A stretch of DNA of 64,000 nt from Euborellia annulipes (lineage: Eukaryota; Arthropoda; Insecta; Dermaptera; Anisolabididae), in NCBI GenBank assembly GCA_023213315.1, contig JAKCPI010002835.1:47320-111319 (forward strand), read 5' to 3'. Under the pieces are notes generated by a model. It had not been told where the DNA came from and did no database searches. It was given only the letters and a program-made list of their open reading frames with translations. Below are positions 33,390-44,559 of the stretch, in pieces; position 1 is the first letter of the stretch; each line of letters begins with the position of its first letter. The translations under genes and the position numbers were made by a program.

Positions 33390-34091
33390 AACGAATTTTA
33401 AGATTTGTTTGATGATCATTGAGGTTGTAAGCCGTTCGCCCTCTGGTACAGGATTTTCTGTTTGCTGGATTTGATTTTTGAGTCCAACTCAACTCTTGTT
33501 GACATTCTCATTAGTTTAATTTAAAAATCTCTGGTTAAGATAATTAATTTAATCTTCTAATGAATGTAGTCAGTTGAAAAAATACGTACATTTCATTCAA
33601 GAATCTCTTTTTTTTTCATTATAATAACTCATTTTTTTTTTTTTTTTGATTTATAGAACAAATCTCTCTCTGGTTCGAGTTATTTGTAATTAAATTAAGG
33701 GATTAGCTTATTTCCAAATGATGTTGATATTTTTAAACAAGTTAACCATCAGTCTGATTTTAACGATCACTCTCTCCCCCCCTCCCTCCCCCTTCCCCCC
33801 TTCTCACTCACTCGTTCTCAGGGCCATTTGTCATACGCTAATTGATGTCATAGTCACCGAAAAGATGAAAAACACGTGGGCTCAAATAAAGGACTGCCCT
33901 CTCTCTCTTTGCGAAGGATAGTATTAATAATTAAACAATATTGAAGTCATCATTCACTTTTTTAATTCTTAAATTATATTAATTATAATTTTATTAGATT
34001 CTAAATTTCAAGAGGGATAGAAATAATCGGAACTAGTTATCAACAATAAGATTTTTGAACTAGTCACTTGTGTACTCAAGACTAAATGTAA
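33390..34091. other. AT-rich DNA with a candidate conserved patch
   Basis: At 33797-33925, CTCGTTCTCAG is followed by GGCCATTTGTCATACGCTAA and TTGATGTCATAG. It could be an acceptor plus a short exon or a regulatory site cluster. The rest is AT-rich. Confidence 0.25.
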
Positions 34092-34630
34092 AAATCTCTT
34101 ACCTTGGTTGATCGAAAGTTGTGTTCTGTGCTTGTCACACCAGATTTTTTGTGTCGACAGTACGGTACATTCGAATTTCAAGATGTAAAATTTATAAGTA
34201 TGGGAAAAATTTATATTTAGTTACCATGGAAACCATTTCTCCTATCTTTCCTATGAAGTACAAAAGTAAAGTGGTCTTTACTTTAATCGTTCTAGCGAAT
34301 TTTGAGAAAATCGAAAAAAAACTGAAAAAGTACACGGTAAAGTACTAGTACTCTTTGGCCGATTTCGATTAAAAGCTTATTTTCACGGTCCAGGAGGGTA
34401 CAAAACTTAAATATAAAATTTCAACCTCGTAGCTCAATTCCTTCATGCTTTAAATTGAACCCAGACAGACACACAGACAGACAGACCATGTCGCGAGAAC
34501 CACTTTTTTGGATTCAGGGGACCTCAAAACGTGTATATCCGTCAAAATCTCGACATCGAATTGTTGACATGAATCCAATACTTTCTCTCTATAATTTATA
34601 TATTAACATATATAGAGGTGAGTGAAAGTA
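34092..34630 (+). mobile_element. Repeat A, half hairpin and internal deletion
   Basis: It starts inside the large hairpin (CTCTTACCTTGGTTGATCG), skips about 80 bp after GTAAAGTGGTCTTTA, and ends TATATAGAGGTGAGTGAAAGTA. Confidence 0.85.
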
Positions 34631-34657
34631 GAAAATAAAAGCATCAATCGTCATTTT

Positions 34658-34842
34658 ATTTATTTATTTTTTTTTTTTAAAGTATTTTCGGCATCTTAGG
34701 CGATATAGACTTTTAACGATTTAGAAACGATTTATTAGGGGTGTCTAGGCATATTTATTTATATCTTTTGGTATTCAAATGATTTAAATAAATTCAGCGG
34801 ACTGCCTGAGATCACAACCCGCGTCCCGTGGTTTCCAGACTT
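34658..34842 (-). mobile_element. Degenerate S1 SINE
   Basis: It contains TTTCGGCATCTTAGGCGATA, GTCTAGGCATATTTATT, GGTATTCAAATGATTTAAAT and GACTGCCTGAGATC, all diverged. Confidence 0.65.
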
Positions 34843-35104
34843 TCATTATTGTCATTTGTCAACAACTTTAGCCGTCTCAGCACAGGAGTGGTAGGGGTTT
34901 ATTTATTTTCTAAATAGAGACATCTCTTATTTGATTAGGAAATTTATATTTTTTTTTTTTACCTGCAAAGGGTTATATACTACTGTATATATTAATATAT
35001 ACCACATGCCACATCCTATCTAGTCAGATTTTGCTCGACATACTATCCTAAATCTGATGAGATATATTTATTGAAATTATACACGGGCTTCAGAGAACTG
35101 ATCA

Positions 35105-35190
35105 AATTATCCTTTTTTTGGAATGGGTGCATAAGGTCCGAAGACCTATAATGACCAGTGGTCACATGCAGCCAGGAGGAATAATCCAGT
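35105..35190 (+). repeat. Dispersed repeat, copy 2 (partner 16662-16735)
   Basis: The shared strings are AAGGTCCGAAGACCTATAAT and CATGCAGCCAGGA, preceded by a T-run and GGAATGG. Confidence 0.7.
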
Positions 35191-36608
35191 CAGCGTAAAA
35201 AAATTTAGTTAAATTCTTAAAAACTATTTTGACTAATTTTATGAGAATATTAATTCCAAATGTTCATTTATCTAAATCAATTCAACTCCTATCCGAGAAT
35301 AAAAGAAATACACATCTTTCTTCTCTAAATATTTCATTCCCTATTAATTAATTCGTTTTTCAATCATTGTAAGATCTTCCCTCTGAGTCTAATAGTAATT
35401 AATAAACGATCCAATTAAAAAAAAATAAAAAGAGTATAGGAATTACTTTGACACGGCCCCAATTAATTTGATGATATATATATTAAAAAAAAAAAAAAGA
35501 GAAACAAATCAAGGGTCGCCATTTTAATTGGATCTTCAGAGTTAAATGAACAATTTGTTGTCAAGGGAAAATTTTTTTAAAATAAATAAATAAATTACCA
35601 AGACATGTTTATTTTTTTATTCGCCTTTTAATTGGGATTCTAATTTTATTTTTTGGTAAGACACAATATTTTACATAGAAGATTTATGATTTTTTTCTGT
35701 CAGAAGAGAAAAAAAAAATTTGCATTTTTTAACTTTGCAAATTATTCATATTGAAAGTGTTTTGTAATTGGGGTATGTCGAGGGAAGCCAAAATAATTAA
35801 GTATGCCTACTAGAAAAATTTGACTTTTATTATCTTTAAGGGGTTTTAAAATTTTATACCAAAATAAATAAAAAAAAAAAAAAATTTTATACGAACGTCC
35901 CACGGTAGCCATCAATATCATGTAATGTAATAAAGTTAAACCCCTGAATGGCCTCAGTTGCCGAAAAGGGTTAAAAAAATTCTCTACCCCCTCTGACAAA
36001 TGACAATATTGATAATCTAAAAGCCAAAGAGAGTGGGTTCAGATCCAAAGCATTCCCATGAATTTATTTAAATAATTTGGATACCAAATAGTATAATATA
36101 TTAATTAAGAAAAATTTAAAGTAAGATATAGTAAAGTTTAGATGATTTATTTAAAATTAACTGGGAAATAGCCCAGCACTCTTGCAAAAGATGGCAGGCT
36201 AGTCTAAAAGCCGGTATTATCAGATCCTCCTTTAGCTTATAATCTTATACATAATTTTTAATAACATTTATAAAGTATTCATTGTTATAAGATCAATGAA
36301 AATCAACCAAATGCATTAGATTATTAGCTACCATTCTGACATCTTTTGGTAAATTTTCGTAATAGGTGTTTTTTTTTACTTTTTTTTTTTTGCTTACTTT
36401 TTAACGCCATCTTATCGGCAAAAACACACATAACAACTTCTCTCCTAGTCCCCCTTAATGTCTCAAATGCTTTATTTAATATATGACAATTTTTTTTCTT
36501 ATACTTTTTTGTAATCCTTATGGGCTCAGAGTTTTATTTATTTTTTTATTATTAATATACAAAGAAGCTAGAAATTAAAATATCTTGTTAAGAAGATTTG
36601 ACTAATCA
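35191..36608. other. AT-rich DNA with decayed S1 pieces
   Basis: S1-like fragments are visible at about 35944-35985 (GGCCTCAGTTGCCGAAAAG) and 36055-36090 (TTTGGATACCAAATAG). No gene is seen. Confidence 0.4.
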
Positions 36609-36862
36609 GTGATTCTCGGGCCTTGCTCAGGGGCCCACATCTTGTGGGTACGTGGATGGCGACCACGAGCTACCCGAGCTGGGACTGGCAGTCCTATTCT
36701 TTACATATCTGTTCCTTCTATATTTTTATCAGGCGTCAGACCGTGCGACGGGCCGGCCTGTTCTATTTCTTCCAGTCGCAAAAAACCCATTCCGCCAACC
36801 TCGCACTGCGGGAATAAGACTAAGAAAGAAGAAGTCTGGTTCTCGAGCCATTTAATTCATAT
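36609..36862 (+). repeat. GC-rich dispersed repeat of unknown class
   Basis: GCTCAGGGGCCCACATCTTG and GGATGGCGACCACGA match 10768-10802, so this is repetitive. Three forward frames are open for 64-87 codons, but none shows a recognisable domain. It could be the degraded coding part of a mobile element. Confidence 0.45.
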
Positions 36863-37629
36863 TGAACGATAAATTCTGAAAACAGTGTGATTGTTCTAGG
36901 CAAGAAAGCTCTTAGTAACAAACTACTGTTTAATTTCTACTTGTTAACTAATAGCAGTCTACAAATTTTGACTCCATCCAGCCATTTATGTCCAACCTCG
37001 TTTTTATTCCTAAGTGATTACAACAATGTCCTAATCGAGAGAGAAAATCCGTAATTCCAGTCTTAAAGTATCAACTTTACCGTAGTAAAAAAATTATTCT
37101 ATTAATTATTTTGATCAATTATTGTTTTAAATTTTTTTGTACATTTAACCTTCAGTAGTTATATTAATATAGATAAGCATACAAAAATTATCTTTTTATA
37201 ACATTACCGAGCCATGCTGCTATATATCACTTTTTTTCAAAGGGTGTCTCCAACTGATTGTTTGCCAAAATTAGCTAATAAATTATAATGGGTAATTAAT
37301 TAATTAAATCTCTGCAAATATACATTGAAACGAATTTAGAGAGAGAGAAAGGAGAGGGGTGGATGCCAATTAGTTTAAGTGCTTCCGAAGAACTAACTCA
37401 AAAATGAAAAAAAAAATTGAATTTTTTTTTAATTTGTCTTTTACCAAGTTCATTGTCAAACAATGTCAACAGCGGTGAAACCTGGGTGGCCTCATAGAAT
37501 CAGTGTGTGGAACGTGCTCCAGTTGCCACCCGTATTATTTTATTTAAAATATATTTATATATTCTTTAAATGAGCTCAAAAAAAAAATTAGATATTGATT
37601 TATAATCGTATACGATATTACAGCAAATT

Positions 37630-38660
37630 AAAACCGTGGCTCAGAGAGAAGTCATTAGCCGGCCATACACGAACGGGTATTTTTGACAGGTGACGGTTTT
37701 TTCTTGGAAAATCGCGGGCGCGGCCTGTACGTTAGTGGCGGGACTATTGGACTGCAGGCAAAGCCCCAGGACCGCGGCCTGACGCTTGCACACACACGGG
37801 CGGTCTAGCTGGCAGGCCAAACCCTCAGTTAAAATTGACAGGTTTATTTTAATTTAATTTTTCAACCTAACCTAATATTTAGCCGGCCATTTTTCTGATA
37901 TGAATCTGTCTCTGATATATTATTATAACCTATAAAATTAATGTAAAATAATTAAAATAAATTAATAATTATAATTATAATAAATTAATAATTATAATTA
38001 TATATAAAAATAAATATAATTATAATAAATAATAAACGTAATTAAAATTATAATAATAAATATAATTATAATATAGTATAATTATTTTAATTATTTTTAT
38101 TATTTATATTTATTTTTATATATAATTATATTATATTATAATTATATTTATTTTTATAATATAATATATTATAATTATAATTATAATTATTAATTTATTA
38201 TAATTATTATTACATTAATTTATTTAAATTATTTTACATTAATTTTATAGGTTATAATGATATATCAGAGACAGATTCAGAGATAAAAATTAAAATCTAA
38301 TAAAAATGGCCGCCTAAATGTTAGGTTATGTTGAAAAACCCGTGGCCCGTCACTCTCGCCTATCTAGCATGCATGAAAGGTCTCAGGCCCGCGAGAAATG
38401 GAAAAAAAACCGCGGGTTTACACCACACACGCACAGGTGAAGTCCGTGGGTGGGTTTGTTGGCGGGCGTGACCTGCACGTTAGTGGGCGAAAGACAGGCC
38501 TTGGTCGGCAGGTCACTCCCGTGGGTTAAACCCACGGGAGTGACCTGCGGGCTTGGCCCGTCAAAAATAACCGTTCGTGTATGGCCGGCTATTAGCTTCC
38601 CGGGATCCTGGGTTCGCTTCCTTTCCCAAGTAAGAAAGCGCTGATCTAGTTGGCCAATTA
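37630..38660 (+). mobile_element. S2 SINE split by a foldback transposon
   Basis: The S2 head begins CCGTGGCTCAGAGAGAAGTC, is interrupted, and resumes AGCTTCCCGGGATCCTGGGT with TTCGCTTCC on the far side. The reconstructed junction matches the S2 string GCATTAGCTTC at 28372. Confidence 0.8.
37657..38590. mobile_element. Foldback DNA transposon, 934 bp, ATT target duplication
   Basis: The ends AGCCGGCCATACACGAACGG and CCGTTCGTGTATGGCCGGCT are inverted. Pairing continues through long arms (CTGTCTCTGATATATTATTA with its complement, CCTATAAAATTAATGTAAAA with its complement) to an AT-rich palindromic centre. It splits an S2 SINE with ATT on both sides (37654-37656, 38591-38593). No transposase is encoded. 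The 3-bp duplication recalls PIF/Harbinger, but ATT is not the canonical TWA, so the superfamily is open. Confidence 0.88.
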
Positions 38661-39159
38661 ATTAAAAAAAAAGAGAGGAATTTTGTTTTCATTATTTATA
38701 AATTGAAAAATCCATCTACCTGGAATCTGTGAGGAAGCTGAGATTGAATCACCAGGTTTGAGATCCTATGAAATTAAGTTATTTTTCAAAATTTTAATCT
38801 CTTATTTGGATATTTTATACATAATAGAGAATCCTAAATAAATACAAAATTTCATTTCAAGAATTGGAAAACCTCTCTCTATATATACCGGTATTAGGGT
38901 TCATACTGTATATAACAGTTAGGTAGGAGAAATTAAAAATGTATAGTTGGAGGCCAGCTAGGGAGTGGTCACAACATTTTTTTATACTACGAGTATATTC
39001 AAATGTGCCAATTTTAAGTTTCTTTTTATAGCTCTACTATTATTTAAGCATTAATTTATAATGATATTTCTATTTCCGTTGCTGTCTGCTTTCTTATTAT
39101 TGGCAATTGAGTGTTTGTTTCTCACTTGTTGATGGATGGCCAAATTAACATTTCTGGCA
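38661..39159. other. AT-rich DNA, nothing recognised
   Basis: A repeat-A-like TATATATACCGGTATTAGG patch near 38880 is too weak to call. Confidence 0.35.
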
Positions 39160-39370
39160 TTTTCCGACTAATTTGTTGTGCGCATGCGCAATCAAGTTAA
39201 ATGGGAGCCCATCAGTCCGTCGCCAACGAATCACATATGGGCCTAATTTAAGATTTTAATTAGTATACCATTCGACACCCCGACCTCCATTTCCCTCCTG
39301 TCTGTCGGTTACTAGTCCCAAAGACAAATTATTATATTATTATAACATGCGGGAACACAGTCCAAAATAA
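39160..39370. promoter_or_regulatory. Candidate regulatory element with NRF1/ewg palindrome
   Basis: A perfect TGCGCATGCGCA palindrome lies at about 39179-39190, matching the NRF1 (Drosophila erect wing) consensus. It is followed by CATCAGTCCGTCGCCAACGA and ATTTTAATTAGTATACC. The block is GC-richer than its flanks and not repetitive here. No transcript start is obvious. Confidence 0.4.
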
Positions 39371-39564
39371 ATAAGCTTCCTTTTTAAAATATAAACACTT
39401 TTATAAAAATATTTTGGAATTTTATTAGTTTTACCGATTATCTCCCTATAGTAAGAATGATATTGTATTTTTCTAGGTGAGAATTGGTTCTATTTTTACT
39501 TTTTTATCATATGATAGTCATATGTCGGACTCAATTTGTGGTCATGTATTGGATTCTGTTTTTT

Positions 39565-39627
39565 ATTTTCTTTTACCTACTGTATATATGTAAATTATAG
39601 AGAGAAAGTATTGCGATCATGTCAAAA
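39565..39627 (-). mobile_element. Repeat A end fragment
   Basis: TTTTCTTTTACCTACTGTAT through AGAGAAAGTATTGCGATCAT, of subfamily 2 type. Confidence 0.7.
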
Positions 39628-39722
39628 AGTAGGAAACAATTTACAGTAGCAAATTCAAAGGGTCGCTCTCATTGTAGATTTTCTTGACATTAAACATTTT
39701 AATACTAAATAAACATTTTATT

Positions 39723-40016
39723 CAGTAGCGTATCCAGGTGGGGGCGAAGGGGGCGTCGCCCCCGCCCCAGGCGCATCAATCTTTTGGCGCCCCTCGCTCC
39801 TCCGGATTTTCGGCTTTTTCCCAAAATCTCCGGATATTTTTTTTTGAAATTTCATAATAAAAGCATTTTATATCACAAATCCGGAGAAAAATTACAAAAA
39901 AAGATCGAACGAGATTCGTATACTAAAAAAGAAAAAAAAGAAAAAAAGGTCGAACAAAAAACGGCGCCCCAGTTGATCTTCGCCCCCTCCGTCCTCAAAT
40001 GCTAGTTACGCCGCTG
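39723..40016. mobile_element. hAT MITE, 294 bp, perfect 8-bp TSD
   Basis: The ends CAGTAGCGTATCC and GTTACGCCGCTG are inverted hAT-type termini. ATTTTATT flanks both sides (39715-39722, 40017-40024). The GGGGGCG-rich ends and short A-rich interior encode no convincing protein. Confidence 0.93.
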
Positions 40017-40410
40017 ATTTTATTTGGTATCTGATCGTTATGAGACATATTTTTTTCGATTTGAAATGAAACATAGATGTGAATCAAATATCAGAGTATG
40101 TTTATGATGATGACTTAACTCATGGCCCGTCAAAATATACAACTGTCAAAAAATGAGAGGTTAAAAGAGGTTATTTCTCCATATTTAAGAAAAAAATGGC
40201 CACATTTGTTTACATTCTGATGAATTTAAACAAAAAATTAAAATGGAAACAAATGGAAAAAATTAAAAAATTTTAAATATTTAAAAAACCGAAAGTGCTT
40301 AGGACCAAAACGTATTTTTTCTTGAACCAGTTTTTTATGCTGAATACGAATTATTATTTTTATACAGGCTGTGATTATATGCGCACGGACAGACGGACAG
40401 CGGAATCATA

Positions 40411-40847
40411 AGCTCTCTCTCTTAGTACTACGTACAGTGAGAGCTAAAATTCGATGTCGAGATTTTGATGGATATAGGTTTTTTTTTTAAATTTACTAAT
40501 AAATAGGTACTTAAATCAACGACCCCAACTATTTTGATTAAAATTCAAAAATCAATTATTTTTTAGATGCTCTTTAAAATGTATATTCTCATTTTGCCAT
40601 TGAAATCTTCTGAAGACTTTATTCTTGTGCTCCATAGAAAAAGAGGAGAAATGGTTGCCATGGTAGCAAAATATAAATATTTCCCTATACTTATAGATCT
40701 TGAAAATCGAATGTACCGTACTGTCGGAAACTAAATACATGTTGACACACATGTGACACACATATGATAGGCACAGAACATAACTTTCGATTACCGAAGG
40801 TAAGAGCAAATTGTGTGATGTGCGAAGATTCACACCAGATTTTTTTT
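40411..40847 (-). mobile_element. Repeat A, internally deleted
   Basis: It keeps TCGATGTCGAGATTTTGATG, then jumps to the ATTCAAAAATCAATTATTTT body and the large hairpin ending TTCACACCAGATTTTTTT. Confidence 0.85.
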
Positions 40848-40849
40848 AT

Positions 40850-41814
40850 ACCGTAAAACACTTCGAAAGCAGTAAAATATTTGTTTTTATATTAGTTCTT
40901 AGGAGGATGTTAGCTTTCTGTGTAATCAGAGAAGTTATTGTTATTCTTAACCATAGGTACTGTACTCACAGAGACTTACTTTATGTGAGCATATAGATCT
41001 TGAGCGCCTTGCGCTAATGTTGGCATTTTATTCCCTTCTTTTATTTTTCTTTAATGTGATAGTGGAGTTGTTTCACCATGCCAGTTATGGATTTTACGCG
41101 TAGGTCCGTTATTTAAAGCTAAAAATTTGTTTAAAATAATGATTTGGTTACTAGATTGACTCTTATCAAGACGGAATTTGTCTGTTTTTAAATACATTAT
41201 ATTTAGAAAGAGAAATTCTCGATACCATCCTTTTAGCAAGCATTAAAGGTATTCCAATCTCTCCCTTGTTTGTCCATTTTATCCTCTTCAACAGCATCTT
41301 TTTCAATTAAAGGATTTATTTATTTTTTGATTTTCGTGAATTTTTTTTCCCCCGGACACGAAATGGCCATTCGAGAATAAATACAAAATCTACAAAAAAA
41401 AAAGACGGTGTCGTTTGATGGCCAAGCCTTGTTCCGAGAGGGAGAGATCTCTCTTTCGGTCCAGTGCACCACCCTCCGATTTTGCTCGGTCAATGCCAGT
41501 TTAAATTGAATCCCTCGGTCCGGCGCTCTTATTAAACAAATTATTAACAAAAAAATAAATAAATATACATCTCATCTGATATTAGAAAAAAAAAATCGCG
41601 ATTGAGTTGAATTTATTAATTAATTGACTTATTTATTATTTTTCATAACCAGTTAAGCTAAACTCTCTCCCCCTCTTAAATTTTTTAAAGTCATTTGTCT
41701 ATGTTTGTTATAAAAAAAAATCTAAAAAACCTTTGAATTAGGTATCTATCAATTAAAATACTAATTTTCTAATTTATTTCAGTTGTAAATAATACTGGAA
41801 ATTATTTTATTTAT
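40850..41814. other. Unique and AT-rich DNA; candidate regulatory patch at 41400-41540
   Basis: The patch holds GATGGCCAAGCCTTGTTCCG, CCAGTTTAAATTGAATCCC and a pair of forkhead-like TAAACAAATTATTAACAA sites. It lies about 450 bp upstream of promoter b, so it could be a proximal enhancer. Confidence 0.3.
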
Positions 41815-41954
41815 TAAAGGGTTGAATAAGCATTGTGTGTTTGGAAATATTTTAGAAAAAACTAGAAACTGATAATATTTTTTCACTTTTAAATAATGTC
41901 AGATTAGTGTAAAAAATTCTTTATGAAATAGGAATTCCTATTTTGATTATTTTC

Positions 41955-41997
41955 TATACAGTGATGAGTCATGCATTGCCTTTTCTCTCTCTCAGTT
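41955..41997 (+). promoter_or_regulatory. Core promoter b
   Basis: The initiator CTCAGTT places +1 at A41994. A TATACA lies at 41955, 39 bp upstream, which is further than usual. An AP-1-type TGAGTCA lies between them at 41965-41971. Confidence 0.5.
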
Positions 41998-42117
41998 GAG
42001 TGCGAAACAAGCAAGCAGACAATTTGCGCTCCCAGCTCTTGTGAATTTAAAGTGAATAAATATATAGTGTAACTCACCCTGTTAGCCAACCCACCCCTCT
42101 TGAGCTGCTTATTAAAG
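41994..42117 (+). other. Non-coding first exon E0b
   Basis: A 124-nt paralogue of E0a. It is free of ATG on the sense strand and ends CTTATTAAAG before the donor GTATTC at 42118. It lies 469 bp upstream of the start-codon exon E1, the natural splicing partner. Confidence 0.55.
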
Positions 42118-42586
42118 GTATTCAAATGATAATAAAAAACTATTATTTTTTGTTTTTTATTAATCTTCTAAAAAACGATTCTTTAGAATATTAAATTTAT
42201 TATTATAAATGCCCTTAGAATTTGAGAGCAGAAGAAGGTGGAGGTTTTTATAAACCTTTCATTAATTCATTTACAAATTAAAAAAATCTTTTTATCAATA
42301 ATTCGAACAATAGATATTTTTTTAAATATTTATTTACACAGGGGGTGAATTAGGCGTTTTTTAATGTTTAATCCCTTTCGATTATTGAAGTCATTTAGGC
42401 GTTTTAATGAGTTAATATGATTAACTTAATTTATTATTCCTCGGGGCCTCCTATCTGAGGCAACTATAACAAGAATATTTTTTAATTTCATTTATTTATA
42501 ATATTTTTAATATAGAAATTTTTTTTCAACATTGTTGTGTTATCTTATAATAAGAGAGAGATTCTTAACAATGTTCTCTTTTGCAG

Positions 42587-42673
42587 ATTTGGGTGAAGCC
42601 AGTGGAATCGGCACTTCATGGCTGAAATGAAGGAGTGCAAGGAGCTTCAAACATACTTCACGTCCCTCGGAAG
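42587..42673 (+). CDS. Start-codon exon E1 of an unrecognised gene
   Basis: The acceptor is TGTTCTCTTTTGCAG (strong polypyrimidine tract) and the donor GGAAG|GTGAAT. All three frames contain a stop upstream of, or instead of, coding continuation, except the one opened by ATG at 42618 (TTCATGG, G at +4). That frame has an in-frame TGA within the same exon before it and is open to the donor, giving 18 codons: MAEMKECKELQTYFTSLG plus two bases. This is the pattern expected of a second exon holding the translation start behind a non-coding first exon. I do not recognise the product. The phase matches E2. Confidence 0.55.
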
Positions 42674-42679
42674 GTGAAT

Positions 42680-43920
42680 ATTTTATTCTTTAGCAATCTT
42701 TCATTTATACAAACCCAGACAGAAAAAAAATCAATATTATAATAATTACTATCTCTTTAGTTAAGGTGGGGTAAAAATTCGCAGTTTTTTTTTTTTTTTT
42801 TTTTTTATTTTTTTGACCTTCCTATGAAAGATATAATAAAGATTAGAACATCCCCTAAAAGCCTGATGCCTTGAGCATCTTACATAATTTTTCCTTTGTA
42901 TTAATCTAATCATTGGACAGCCAATTCTCTCATCGACATTTATGTTATTGAAAGGCGATTAATAAAACAAGATAAAGGGTTATGTGCTTATTCACATCAG
43001 ATAATAAATACCCAAAAACTGAAGAACATGTCATATAATCTATTTCCCGTGAATCTACACATCTTTTTGCGATCTCAAGACTTTCTCATTAGAGAAAGTA
43101 AAAAAAATATTAAATAAATTTATCTCTTTACAATAAAACAACATTTTAATAATAATAAATAAAATATAGGCCCCCTGATGTTTACACAAATCTCTTTTAA
43201 TTAAATAATATTTTAGTTAAAATTAATTTATTAAATGAGTTTGTTTATGGAGTAAATAATAATTCAATTACTCGCCTACATAAACAAATACAAATATGAA
43301 TTAAGTTCATTTAATCATTTTATTTAAATTAATAAACATGTTATAATCATTTCAATGTGTAAACCGCTTACGACTTTTCCATTTTCCCGTTTGTTCACTC
43401 AAAGAGTCATTACTTCACTTAAATTCACAACAAATTACATAATATAGTAAATTAAATACAGTGAAATTATTAAAATGAGTTAAATGTAAGATAATAATAT
43501 TTCCGTTTTAATAGAGATATCATTAACACCGTTGAGCTTAAAAAAAAATTTTAATCCTTGAATCACTTTGTAGAAAGGGATTAGCTTTAAAACCTCGAGG
43601 GAAAAAACATGAGTTTTCTCTTACTGTTAGTTTAAAAATCTGATATGTACTTTCTGGGAATCTATACGGTCCAAATATAAATTCCATTAGAAATGTTTTT
43701 TTTTATTGGACTCTGCCTTCTCTTATTATATTTCTCAAATACATTCTCTTTTAAATATATTTTTAACATTAAAGTTTTTTACTTTTTCATATTCTACACT
43801 GTAAAAAAAAATATGAATTTTCAATCATTTTTCATATACTTCGGTGATTTAATATTAATATACCCAGGATATGAAATAAAATTAATATAAAAGTTTATGA
43901 ACAAATTACCAACTTTTAAA
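42680..43920. other. AT-rich intron
   Basis: Long A/T tracts. I see no repeat boundary or exon. Confidence 0.45.
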
Positions 43921-43924
43921 CTTA

Positions 43925-43992
43925 TCTTTTTCTTTGTGAGCCGCAAATTTTGAAATCGTTAAAAGTGTACCGCGACAAGTTGAGAATCACTG
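43925..43992. mobile_element. hAT-like terminal fragment
   Basis: GTACCGCGACAAGTTGAGAA then TCACTG is the complement of a classic hAT end (CAGTGATTCTCAACTTG). The opposite end was not found. Confidence 0.5.
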
Positions 43993-44119
43993 GTCTAAAC
44001 GTTCTCAAATAACTTGACTATCTCATGTTCCCGGACTTTTGTGTCAACACCAATGACAACTTTGTGACTGAATTAGATTAGATTAGAAAAGCCTACAAAG
44101 ACTGAAGAAGGTCGAATAA

Positions 44120-44334
44120 ATTTTGTCAGATACGTCTCTTTTCGGCATTTGGCATCCCAGGGCTTTCTTTTTTATTTGCTGCACCCGTACTTGCTCTTTT
44201 CCAACTCGTACAGCAACTTGTCTCATAAAATTATTTTTTAAACTAGCCGCGACGCCTATCCGGGGGCTTCACACCCCTGGACATCCCTCGGCTGGCTCGG
44301 GTCCGCCTGCGGAGGACTCTTGCTTTTTCTTTTT
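44120..44334. repeat. GC-richer patch of unknown class
   Basis: CCTATCCGGGGGCTTCACAC, CCCTGGACATCCC and GGCTCGGGTCCGCCTGCGGA look like decayed mobile DNA, possibly related to family B. No coding frame is supported. Confidence 0.3.
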
Positions 44335-44552
44335 TGTTTTCCTCATTCACACTACACACATTCACAAAGTCTTTTCGGCAACTCAGGCCATATAAGACTT
44401 TGATGACGTTATTTTAATATATTTGGGGTTCAGGCATTCTTATTTAAGTCATTTGGTATCCAAATAGGCTTAAATAAAATCATCGGACTGCCTGGGATCC
44501 GAACGCGCGGTATAGAAGCACGCTAACCCCTATACCAAGCCCGAGAGCTCGC
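44335..44552 (-). mobile_element. S1 SINE, minus strand
   Basis: It contains the full body with CTTTTCGGCAACTCAGGCCA, GACTGCCTGGGATCC and TATACCAAGCCCGAGAGC, with a small deletion near the B box. Confidence 0.85.
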
Positions 44553-44559
44553 CTTTTCT

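Larger units (their letters stand above)
41815..42350 (+). repeat. Ancient segmental duplicate carrying a promoter and first exon, copy b
   Basis: Collinear with 19905-20515 (see that entry). The best-conserved parts are the initiator, the 3' half of the first exon, the donor junction and two intronic blocks. Confidence 0.75.

Noticed and set aside
19061..34630. CRISPR array or bacterial insertion sequences
   Set aside because: The repeats are dispersed, not regularly spaced, and the window is eukaryotic (introns, SINEs, LINE, polyA tails).
36609..36872. A protein-coding gene with three overlapping frames
   Set aside because: Part of the sequence recurs at 10768-10802, no frame has a recognisable domain, and no splice sites bound it.
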